From Porpolomopsis calyptriformis (taxonomy: Eukaryota > Basidiomycota > Agaricomycetes > Agaricales > Hygrophoraceae), in NCBI GenBank assembly GCA_951640195.1, contig OX621168.1, positions 1 through 64,000 of the forward strand: 64,000 nt of DNA. The letters are read 5' to 3'. Both the position numbers and the translations under genes were made by a program. Shown here piece by piece: positions 20,701 through 31,071 of this stretch (its first letter is position 1; the number at the start of each line of letters is the position of its first letter). Under the pieces are notes generated by a model. It had not been told where the DNA came from. It did not search any database and was given only the letters and a program-made list of their open reading frames with translations.

Positions 20701-23068
20701 TGGTTTTAGCCAACTACACCGGAATTATGGAGTATCTTCCTACAAGCGTCAGTAATCTCCAATGGAAAATAGGGACAAGACGTACGACCAAGACCATTCC
20801 CCTCACACCTGAAGCATTTTCTTCCATGCGAGCCACTCTCTGCGACATCATAAATAACCAGCCCAATCTCCTAGGCCGATTCGGGTCCTTTTTCTTTGTT
20901 GTAGATGCTCGAGGTATCAAACTGCTCTCTAAGCAGCACCACCCAACTGAGAATATATATCAGGCACTCTGTTCGATGATTCCTAACATGGACTGGGATT
21001 ATATGAAGGACCGATCGCATGGAGAACTCTTGCTTGATCTTGGGATTTCATACCATCCTCCTTCTAGGGAGGATCAGGAGCCATTGGTAGGGCTGTGGAG
21101 GTTAGATAGGATCGACGACTCGTACGACCTTATGGGGATGAAAAAAGGAATGACCCATTATACTGCCATGTTTGGAGCTTATGGAGGGAGACAGGCTGAA
21201 ACCAAGTTGAAGAAAAGTCGGCTTGTACACCTTTGCTTCCGATCCAGCTACAACCTTTGCTTTGAGGTGGTGTGACTTCCTGGCCAAACGAACTACCTAT
21301 GTGATGACTGTGATGCAGTCAAGACAAATGACCGATTCATGACTAGCTGTGATCACTGGAAAAAGCTGTTTCAATCTTCTCAAATCCAGTCATTCGGCGT
21401 TAGAGAAGAAGTTAGAGGGAGTGGGTTAGCCATTATAAAGCTTCTTGATGTAGCATCTGAAAAGGTAAGCAGTGAAATAACTGCAAACTAGAAATGTCTA
21501 ATGATTGCCAGGCACAAGACTATATGTCGTCTGACCCTATCATTTGGATCAAGTCGAGCCTCTTTTTCAAGTTGTTGGCAAGAAGGCTAGCAGAGTTTCA
21601 AAACGTCCAACTACACCTTTCACGAAATCGACCAAGCAACTATGGAATGATGGCTACGCTTATCATCCACCTGATTAAGCACACCATGGTCACGCCAAGG
21701 ATAAAGCACACATTCTTGAATGATGTGTTGCGAGACCTTCGTTTCAGTTCGATAATGTGGAGGTTCGGAATGTTCTTTCTTCACGACCTCAAGTTGAAGA
21801 AAGGAGTGCTATCTCTAAGAGAACTACCGGAGGAGGATCCAGCTGAGGTTATCCAAGCGTATGGACAGTCCTTGAAGAAGCCACAGGCAACTCAAGCCAA
21901 CCAGCCATATCACCTTATTCAAATGTATCAGCAAGATGCGTGCCCTTGGGGTCCCGATCCATCTTGGTCAAGAATTCAGAAACTGTTGGAAACCAAGCCA
22001 GAGATTTTCCTTAGGGAATGGAGGTTGGATGATGACTGGGAAGCTCCTGAACTGCTTTACACAAAGCTGTTGTTTGTTGAGTTCACGCATCAGCTGTGGC
22101 TAAGTCTGGCAGAGCAGTTTGCATCAGCAGGTGTTTTACCCAAGCCAACCACAGTTCAGGAAGCAATGGAGACTTGGACGGTACCTGTGATTCAGCATAT
22201 CATAGGCATTGACCATTGCCAATTCCTTCCTTTGAGCTGTGGCCTTAAAGGAAAGCTTCCTTTGAGTCACTCCCATGATCTATCATTTTCAGCACGTCGG
22301 GCAACCTTCTTCCCTGAACAAACTATCCAGATCCCAGAGAATTCAGTCTGGAAACCATACACCCAGCCTGGAGGATATATCTCCACTTACCACCAATATC
22401 TTGTGGATTGGGATATGGATGAAGGTGATCAGCTCTGCCGTGAATTGGACAATATATTTGGCCAGTTACAATGCCTTCCTGTAGGTGGCCTATCGAATAA
22501 AAAGGGGAAACAAGTCATATGGGGGATGAAATCAGGCAAGATCAACTTTATTTCGAATTCAAAGTTCTATCGGATTGAAGAAATTGGGAAAGAGGTGGCT
22601 GCGCGTCCACGAACTCAGGTCCTAAAAAGGCCTCATGCTTCAAAGAATATACTTCAGAGACGACTAGATGAAACCTTGGGGAGATCGATAAAACCACCTA
22701 TTCGGAGCCAAAAGTCTGCCAAAATCTACCAAAAACGAAAGCCTCCTGTGAGACGGAAAGCAGACAACAATCCTTCAGGTTCAGAGAGCGGGAAAGAGCA
22801 ACAGGTTAGGGTTACTCGCTCAAAGGCCAAGGCTGCCCAGAAAGACGAGGGAAGAAAGGGGGTGAGTGGTGTGCGGATAACTCGGTCAAGAATGAACACT
22901 GCTAGGAAAGATGCGGAGAGAGAAGATTCAGGTTCAGGAAGACATATAGTAGGTAGATCTCAGTCAAGAGTCAAGGCTGCTAGGGAACGGGCAGATTTAG
23001 AGTCTGATTCCAATTCCGATTCATTAGAGTACACAGATGAGCCAGGATCAGAGCAATCTAGTAGCTAA
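17705..23068 (+). CDS. Very large protein of unknown function, with an in-frame stop
   Basis: Six short exons from ATG at 17705 (MANQANEGADYDSD) join in phase to a long exon from about 18652. The N-terminal 250 residues are Ser/Asp-rich and disordered. A globular part follows (WYMSIQPQMPSQRYSYYL, NYYWRAIANVFGWILG), then an acidic Asn/Asp run at 19640-19725, a second globular part, and from about 22610 a basic tail with three imperfect repeats (RVTRSKAKAAQ, RITRSRMNTARKD, RSQSRVKAARERAD) suggesting nuclear targeting. A TGA at 21273 interrupts the frame; the same frame continues as YLCDDCDAVKTNDRFM to a normal intron at about 21464-21511. I recognise no family. A degenerate Ulp1-like fold around 18980-19250 is possible but weak. 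Total length would be about 1,550 residues. Confidence 0.6.
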
Positions 23069-23119
23069 TGTATCGATTTGAAGATTATATATTCACAGGT
23101 CTATTCTACTTATATGTGT

Positions 23120-24670
23120 TACACTGCTCATTGTGGTACCCCAATCAGTCTGCCCATGGGGATGTGGTTATTCTGGGATGTTATCACACTAATGCTATTG
23201 ATTGAACATAACATGCTGATGGTTAGAGAGCTCGGTGAGAAGTTGAAGGTATAACCTCTGATACCTCTTGCATGCTAATTATGGTACCCCAATTATTCCG
23301 CACATGAGGATTGGACTACTCCTGATGTTTGTAGCACCAATGCTATTGATTGAATATAAAATCCTGATGCTTAGAGGGCTCTCTGATAAGTTGAAGGTAT
23401 ACCCTCCCATACCTGTTGTATACTTATTGCGGCACCCTAGTTAATCCACACATGATGATTGAACTATTCCTAACCTTTGTAATACTCATGCTATTGATTG
23501 AACATAAAATCCTGATACTCGGAGAGCTCTGTGATAAGTTGAAGGTATATCATCCGATACTTCTTATATACTATACCCCAATCATTCCACACATGAGGAT
23601 TAGACTACTCCTGACCTTTGTAACACTAATGCTGTTGATTTAACATAAAATCCCGATGATTAGAGAGCTCTCTGATAAGTTAAAGGTATACCACCCCATG
23701 ATATCTTATATACTTATTGCGGCACCCTAGTCAATCCATACACGAGGATTAGACTATTCCCAATGTTTATAACACTGATGCTATTGATTGAACATGAAAT
23801 CCTGATGCTCAGAGAGCTCTGTGATAACTTGAAGGTATACCCCCCCCTACCTCCTGTATACTTCTTGCGGCACCCCAGTCTATCTACACATGATGATTAG
23901 ACTATTCCCAATGTTTGTAACACTGGTGCTATTGATTGAACATGAAATCCTGATGCTCAGAGAGCTCTGTGATAAGTTAGAGATATACCCCCCTATACCC
24001 CTTATATAGCTTATTGCAGTGCCTCATTCTGTCCATATATTGTCATTCCGAGCATCTGTAACACTGGTGCTATTGATTGAACATGAAATTGTGATGTTTA
24101 AAGAGGTCTGTGATAAGTTGGAGATATACTCCCCCATACCCCTTATATAGCTTATTGCAGTACCTCATTCTGACCATATATTGTTATTCCGAGCATCTAT
24201 GACACTGGTGCTATTGATTGAACATGAAATTGTGATGTTTAAAGAGGTCTGTGATAAGTTGGAGATATACTCCCTCATACCCTTTATATACCTTATTGGA
24301 GTGCCTTATTCTACCCATATATTGTTATTCTGAGCCTCTATGACACTACTGCTATCGATTGAACATGAAATCCTGATTTTTAAAGAGCTCTGTGATAAGT
24401 TGGAGATATACCCCCCCATACCCCTTATATCACTGATTGCGGTACCCCAAATGGTCCATAAATCGGGATTTTTGTATTCCCCACCTCTATGACACTGGGG
24501 CTATCGATTGAATATAAAACCCCGATTTTTAGAGCAGTCTATAGCTACTTATACTTATGCCTCCTCCTAAAACCTTACTATCTTCCACCACGACATACCA
24601 AATGCTCTAAAAATCGGAATTTTCTGTGGGCCCACCATTAGTTCACTGTGCCTATCGAATGGACATGAAA
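23120..24670. repeat. Tandem repeat, about 11 units of 141-151 bp
   Basis: A box CTATTGATTGAACAT or close variant recurs at 23195, 23342, 23491, 23632, 23781, 23929, 24070, 24211, 24352, 24501 and 24652, giving spacings of 147, 149, 141, 149, 148, 141, 141, 141, 149 and 151. Each unit also carries CCTGATG..TAGAGAGCTCTGTGATAAGTTG and a C-rich ATACCCCCC stretch. Units diverge toward the right end. The array begins about 50 bp after the stop of the large protein gene. No open reading frame runs through it. Confidence 0.9.
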
Positions 24671-25050
24671 TTGTGATTTATAGAGTGCAATACAATAGCT
24701 GGGCTGCATAATGGTATAAATGGAGTATTTTACATATATCTCAAGAATGGGACCGCCAATTTTTTTAATTTATGGCTTAAACTGATTGTATTTGGATGCC
24801 CTAACGATCCCCCAAAGAATTTTGAATTAATTTTGTGCCAGCATTTTGGTCATTTTGTTGATAATGGGTCCCTGAATTGTATTAATAATTAATTAATATT
24901 GTACTAAACTAGATTTGAACTCTCACACTCTTAAATAAAGTACAAAGTTTATATATATATTAACTACTAGACTATTTACTTCTATATAAAAATGATATAG
25001 ATTCTCTACAAATATGTGTAAGTTTTAGACTTAGTAAATTTGACATTTTT
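24671..25050. other. AT-rich stretch between two repeat arrays
   Basis: Strongly AT-rich sequence with runs such as TATATATATATTAAC and no coding signal. It links the tandem array on the left to the inverted minisatellite on the right. Confidence 0.5.
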
Positions 25051-25054
25051 AGTA

Positions 25055-25870
25055 TAAGTTACTTAATACACTTGAGGTACTTAAAGCACTTGATAAAGTA
25101 CTTGATAAAGTTACTTGAATACTTGAAGTACTTAATAAAGTCACTTAAACACTTGAAGTACTTGATAAAGTTACTTAAATACTTGAAGTACTTGACAAAG
25201 TTACTTGAATACTTGACAAAGTTACTTAAATACTTGAAGTACTTGAAGTTACTTGAAGCACTTAACACTACTTCATTTATACTTGAAAAATTTGGAGAAT
25301 TCTATATAGATAAAATAATTTTAAGTAGCTTTAAGTAATTTCAAGCAGTTTCAAGCACTTCAAGCAGTTATAAGCACTTCAAGTAGCTTTAAGTAGCCTC
25401 AAGTAGCTTTTAGTACTTCAAGTAGCTTTAAGTACTTCAAGTATTTAAGTAACTTTATCAAGCACTTCAAGTATTTAAGTAACTTTATCAAGTACTTCAA
25501 GTAGCTTTAAGTACTTCAAGTATTTAAGTAACTTTATCAAGCACTTCAAGTATTTAAGTAACTTTATCAAGTACTTCAAGTACTTTAAGTAGCTTCAAGT
25601 AACTTTATTACATGCTTCAAGTAGCTTCAAGTAGCTTTAAGTACTTCAAGCAGTTTCAAGTAGCTTCAAGTAGCTTCAAGTAGCTTCAAGTACTTTAATT
25701 AGCTTCAAGTTAATAAGGTGAAAGTATAATAAGTAAAATATTTTCTCTTAATATCTTGATGTCCTTAATTATATCTTAATTTACTTGATATTACTTGAAT
25801 TAAGTTGACTAAGTGTATCAAGTAGATTTTAGTGGTGTCAAGTAATATCAAGCACCTCAAGTATTTTTAG
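25055..25870. repeat. Inverted minisatellite of CTTGAAGTA / TACTTCAAG units
   Basis: From about 25055 to 25285 the plus strand repeats variants of ACTTGAAGTACTTGATAAAGTT. After a short AT-rich centre (about 25286-25320) the strand polarity flips, and variants of AAGTAGCTTTAAGTACTTCAAG fill 25320-25720, thinning out to about 25870. The arms are therefore roughly reverse complements and could form a long hairpin or cruciform. The translated Tyr-Leu-Lys repeats are an artefact of the repeat and not a protein. Confidence 0.85.
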
Positions 25871-26093
25871 GTTTTGCTGATGTTGAATAGGCAGAACATG
25901 AATGTACAGGGCATAGTCTGGGTGGTTTTGAACAAGTCATGTGACACAGCTAACTTCAAAGCCTGACACCAATGTGGCTTTACATCAATGTGTGTAACTT
26001 AGCCCTTCATACCCAAGGCTCACAAATACACTCCATTGGATGAAAGTCCAGTCTCAGTACATTGGATATGCAATACCAAATGGGTCGACAATC

Positions 26094-28875
26094 TTACGGC
26101 CTCATCAGTGCCTTTCTTGCCTCTTCGCTGGCTTTCCTTGCACTAACAATCAGTGGTCGAGCACCCCCGCCCGGCCCTTCTCCCGCAGTGGCAGATGCCG
26201 AGCCTCCCTTCTGCCTCGCAACGGTATTGATATTTGCAGCGTTGGCAGCGGCGACCGCCCGCAAAAAATTACCACCACTCGGTCTCTTTACCATCTTCTT
26301 CGCTCCCTCCACCCCGGGTATTGATATCCTCCCCTTCTCCGTCCGTTTCAGGAACGGACTCGGAAGGTTCTCTTGGTCCGAAAAATCGTATTCTGCAGGA
26401 GGGCGTGCGCTGGACAGCGGAAGGCCAGTTGATGACTTAGCAGGAGGTGCGGTGGAAGATGGCGGCTGAACTGTGGTTCGATTAGGCAAAGATGAGACCA
26501 GTCCCGTCTGATCAGAGCTGGAGTCGTGGGTATCATTCGGGGGCACGGAAGTTGTTATTAGAGCATCGGCCGGGACTTGAGGTTGATGGATAGCAGAAGG
26601 CCGACGCAAGAGACCCTGCGGAATGGCTGCAGCTAACGACCGTCGTTGGGCGCTTGTACCCACAGTCGCGTCCGATAAACGCTCGCGCACCGTAGGTGAT
26701 GGTGGATGATTCTCTGTATCATCATCCTCGTCGATGTCAAATATTCTCGCAAAGTTCAGCCCAACCTTCGGTGAATCTGCAAAGAACTTGGCCAACTCTT
26801 TTGGTGTGGGGGTTGCAAGGGGTTCCCCCGTCGAAGTCAAGATTATACCTTTCATCGCAGACGGCATATCCGATCTAGGGGCCACTCGATTTATTGGCGT
26901 TTCCGGTATTGATGGAAATACGTATGGTTTTGGAGAGGGGGGAGGCTGAAATGCATCATGTTGTGGGAGCTCCGACACACGAGCAAGGATGTTGTGGACG
27001 TCTTCCAGAAGAGGTTTATCCCTTCTATCTGTATTACAGCATGACTTCAGCGCCGCAGGAGGCATAACCCAGTACTTACGTTCCCGTTTTCCGGCCCATC
27101 CATCCACCACCTTAATCCTGGACTCCAGTTCTGTTTTAATGCCTGCCAAAACTTCCTCCTCCAACCTAAGTTCCTCTGTTCTGGTCTCAACCCATATCAC
27201 CCTGTCCTCCACGGCTTTCGACGTCTCATCCCTGATTTCTTCTTCTCTCAGTTTCCACGCCTGGAGGATCTCCTCTTCTCTGGCCCTAATAGCGCCCATA
27301 ATCTCCTCTTCTCTCCTCGCTATGGTGGCTGCTACTTCCTCCTCGCGTTTCATAACAGCCACACGCAGTTCTTCCTCACGCTTACATATAGCATCCCGTA
27401 TGCGCTGTTCGACAGCAGCTTGGTCGTGTTGGGACTGCTGTTGTGATTGCAAGATGAGTGCTTGGAGAGATGCGATTTCAGTGTCTTTCTGTGACAATAG
27501 AGCGGTCATATGAGTTTCTTTCTCCCGAACAGAGGCTTCGCGAGCGATAACTTCACGCTCTTTAGCCGTCACGGTGGCTTTGTGGGCTTTGACTGCTGAA
27601 AGCCTGTATTGAGAACCAATGAATGGCGAACACATTGAAAGGAAACAAGGACTTACATTTTCTCGGTCTCCGAGACTTTGAATACAAAATCCAGACGTTC
27701 GTGTTGCAGCAGTTGCGTAGCCGACGGCCGCATCGCCGGCTAACCGATACTTCGTCAGATGATATGTTATATCTCAAGGCGAAAGACATACGTTGAGATT
27801 GAGCATCGCCTTGATGACGCTATACAGACTCTGGCTGTAACCCCTTGGCAAAGGAGGTATTCGGCCATTCCTGAGAATATTTGAGGATAGTGTCAATTAA
27901 GCCGGCTTTCAGCACATACCGAATGAATACGCTCAGTTCTGCGTGAGTCTTTGCTTCGTGGAAAGGTGGCCTGAGTGCGCAGAGTTCGTAAATCAGACAA
28001 CCGAGTGCCCAAATATCTGATTTCGAGTCGTATGGTCTCTCTTGCATCAATTCTGGAGACATGTAATATGGTGTCTGCGAGAATGGTTCAAGTCGCGAAC
28101 GGATAGCGGGATTTTAGTAATGCCTTACGCCGACATAGGTGTTGGCAAAACACGTTTGAGCAAGGGCTTTTGACAGCCCAAAGTCGCCGAGTTTAACGGT
28201 GTTTGATTCATCCAGGAAGACTAAAGGGGTGTCATGTTCAAGCCATTGAAAAAATAAAAAAATAAAACTAAATAACTTGCCGTTGTCTGGCTTCAAATCT
28301 CTATGAAGGATCTGCGCTCTGTTCTCTTTATCCGCAGGAAGGGCACTGTTAGAACCACTCCCGCCGGACCGTCCATGGCCAGTCGGGTGATGACAATGGT
28401 TCAAAGCGAGCAGAATCTGCATGAAGTAATTCCAAATGGCATCCTCGGATAGAGGTCGGTTGTGTCTCTGCGCTTGTATGATGACAGAAGAAAGGTCACC
28501 GCCACCGCAATACTCCATAAGAATGTAGAGAATGCCTGCATCCCTGTCGACATAACGGTCGTGATATCTCACAATGTGGTCGTGATGCAGATCTTTAAGA
28601 ATGTTCCTGACGATGGATTTAGCAAATGAGATGGCAATAATCGGGAACGTACACTTCCGCGACTATCTGTTTGCGATCGTGTTCGCTCATACGCTCAAAG
28701 TTGAGCTCCTTTCGGGCGAAGATCTGGGATGGATGGGCACTGAGCCAGAGGACGTTGGGGGGTGGCATCAAGAACCAACCTGTCCGTCAGACTTTCGTCT
28801 AACCTTGCGAATAATTCCAAAGGAACCATTTCCGATAATATCCAGGGAAACGTATTGTTCAAGAAATGAACTCAT
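26094..28875 (-). CDS. nimA: NIMA-type mitotic serine/threonine kinase
   Basis: ATG at 28875 gives [20 protein letters not shown], with a glycine loop at residues about 14-21. Following exons contain [10 protein letters not shown] (catalytic Lys), a NEK-type insertion in [26 protein letters not shown], the DFG in [12 protein letters not shown], and [22 protein letters not shown] kinases drive entry into mitosis and spindle-pole-body function in fungi. The C-terminal half (27635-26094) has a Glu/Arg-rich coiled coil with repeats of the kind REEEI, then a long disordered Pro/Ser region with PEST-like character, as in the regulatory tail of NIMA/Fin1 proteins. Several 50-70 nt introns split the kinase domain. 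The gene is divergent from the carrier at 29241. Confidence 0.9.
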
Positions 28876-29240
28876 GGGCAGCGTCAGTCACGAATTCATG
28901 GAAATACAGCCTCGAACGATGGAAAGCTGAACGCGTGTGGTCACGTGGAGTTGATGGTACTCAACAGATTTATGTTTACCTCCCTTGGTGAATGGCGGGC
29001 ATATTAACTTGGCTTTACGTGAGGTTGAGGTGTCCATCTCTCGCTGAAAATTGGTCCGGTCTCTTTGGTAGCGCACATTCCACAAGAGGTGACTATCGCA
29101 ATCCATTTTAACCTGCATGTGAATGTCAGCCCCTAGGTATCCTTCCGTTTTTACCCAAACGGAAAGACCTAGGGGCCGACATTCACATGCAGCACACTCA
29201 ACCGTGACCCACGACCACGACCCGACCCGACGACCTATCC
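28876..29240. promoter_or_regulatory. Divergent promoter region of nimA and the succinate/fumarate carrier
   Basis: The 365 bp between the two start codons contain a CACGTG box at about 28943-28948 and the strong hairpin described separately at 29113-29192. No coding exon is seen. Confidence 0.4.
29113..29192. repeat. Near-perfect 80-nt inverted repeat (hairpin)
   Basis: The left arm 29113-29138 begins CTGCATGTGAATGTC and the right arm 29167-29192 is its reverse complement with a single mismatch in 26 positions. Inside lies a second stem, TTCCGTTT at 29143-29150 pairing with AAACGGAA at 29157-29164, leaving a 6-nt loop. It ends 48 bp before the carrier start codon, so it probably lies in that gene's 5' leader or core promoter. 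It could be a small terminal-inverted-repeat element or a structured RNA. Confidence 0.85.
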
Positions 29241-30562
29241 ATGTCAAGACGTAGCTCAAAAAAACCAGTAGGTTTCGCGACCCACATCACCGCAGGTGGC
29301 CTAGCAGGCGCATGCGAAGCCGTACGTACATCACTCTCTGTAACCCCATCCCTTGCTCTTGACAAAATTCATTCTCCCCACAGCTCACATGTCAGCCTCT
29401 CGACACCATCAAAGTTCGTATGCAGCTATCCAGGTCAGGCCGTCTTCCAGGGGTGAGTCCCTACCCAACCCCCCCCCCCTCTCCTGATCGCCGACGTATT
29501 CCCCACTCGCCAATCATCCCCTTTCCGGACCGCCACGCCCACCAGACAAAACCCCGCGGATTTATAGCGACCGGGGCGATGATAATACGTCGAGAGACCC
29601 CTCTCGCTCTCTACAAAGGTCTCGGTGCAGTCCTTTCCGGCATCGTCCCAAAAATGGCGATTCGCTTCGCCAGTTTCGAGGCGTACAAGTCCTGGCTCGC
29701 AGATAGACACACGGGCAAAACCAGCGTCGGTGGCATATTCATCGGTATGTAACATCATCCCCCCCTGTCCTACCCTTATTACCACTATCCGTCTCACCTT
29801 CGTCGGCGGAACGTCTGGGGCAGCCGGGCTTGGAGCGGGGACTACAGAAGCCGTCGCCGTCGTCAATCCGATGGAAGTGGTAAAGATCCGACTGCAAGCC
29901 CAGCAACACTCTCTCGCCGACCCGCTTGAGGTACCACAGTACCGCAATGCCGGGCACGCCGTCTACAAGATCGTGCGCGAGGAGGGTATCTCAGCTCTCT
30001 ATCGGGGAGTATCCCTCACCGCCCTCAGACAAGCGACAAATCAGGGTGAACATACATACCTCTCAACCATCCCTTCCTGAACCACACTCACATACTAGAC
30101 GTCATGTCCAGGAGCCAACTTCACCGCCTATCAAGAGATCAAGAAGCTCGCGCATAAATTCCAGCCAGAACTCAACGACTTGCCTTCCTACCAACACATG
30201 ATTATCGGCCTCATCTCAGGCGCCATGGGCCCTTTCTCCAATGCACCGATCGATACCATCAAAACACGTTCGTCAACCGTTCCTTCATTCTCTCAGCCTA
30301 ATGATATCAAATCACGCTCACCGCAAACATAGGCTTACAAAAGGCGACAGCCGAACCAGGCACCTCGGCCTTCCAACGCATCACCAGAATAGCGATGGAC
30401 ATGTGGCGCCAGGAAGGAGTTAGGTCGTTTTACAAGGGAATCACGCCACGGGTACTGCGCGTGGCTCCAGGTCAAGCAATCGTGTTCGCCGTTTATGAGA
30501 GGGTGAGCGGTGTCATTGAGCGGTTGGGAACCGCTTCAATCGAGGATTCGTATTCAGAGTAG
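29241..30562 (+). CDS. SFC1: Mitochondrial succinate/fumarate carrier
   Basis: Mitochondrial carrier with three repeats, spliced from five or six exons. Signatures are visible in order: CQPLDTIKVRMQ, ALYKGLGAVLSGIVPKMAIRF, VVNPMEVVKIRLQAQ, ALYRGVSLTALRQATNQGAN, GPFSNAPIDTIKTR and FYKGITPRVLRVAPGQA. These match the yeast Sfc1/Acr1 pattern closely. The protein exchanges cytosolic succinate for mitochondrial fumarate across the inner membrane and links the glyoxylate cycle to gluconeogenesis on C2 carbon. Start at 29241 follows a clean leader and stop TAG is at 30560. The first two introns carry long C runs (from about 29467 and 29759). Confidence 0.92.
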
Positions 30563-31071
30563 TTTTGATTTCTCTCGTTATAATAAACCGGAATGCGAGG
30601 GACATTATACATCCAAACAAATATATTGATAACGGTAGCAAGATGGACACGGATTTCGGTGTGATCAGACAGTATCCAAGAGTATCCAAGTGTTTTTAGG
30701 AAGTTGCCTAAATTCGAGAAGAACAACAAAAGGCATAGAAAAAATTGCAATGATATATGGGAAAGTCAGTTGTATGTATGTGACAAGAAAAAGACCAACC
30801 AAATGAAGGTCTACGATGAATCTCCAGACCATGATCTCCGGCTCGAACCGCCCAAGAAAGTCAGATGCAGAAACATGGCATACAGATGAACGAGATAAAA
30901 ATGCAGCATAGGATACAGCAGCGCGAATCCGCCTGCGTGTCTTGGAGCAAGCGCGGTCTCGCCATTCTGCTGCCATAGTCGTGAGTTGGTGAACGTTCTG
31001 ATCGCGGACACGGTCTCGATGGTGGGGGGGTGAACGTCGATGGTGCGGTCCGCTTGGGAATCCACGGCTAG
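30563..31071. other. Intergenic between convergent genes
   Basis: About 510 bp between the stops of the carrier and the Bcs1-like gene. A reading frame on the minus strand with a hydrophobic stretch was judged to be chance. Confidence 0.4.

Noticed and set aside
23416..23643. Hydrophobic plus-strand frame in the tandem repeat
   Set aside because: It is a product of the repeat unit and is closed in neighbouring units.
25059..25338. Two reading frames rich in Tyr-Leu-Lys / Phe-Lys-Tyr on opposite strands
   Set aside because: They are translations of the minisatellite units; no start context, no homologous domain.
26040..27513. Several plus-strand frames opposite the nimA C-terminus
   Set aside because: They are shadows of the coiled-coil and Pro/Ser regions on the minus strand.
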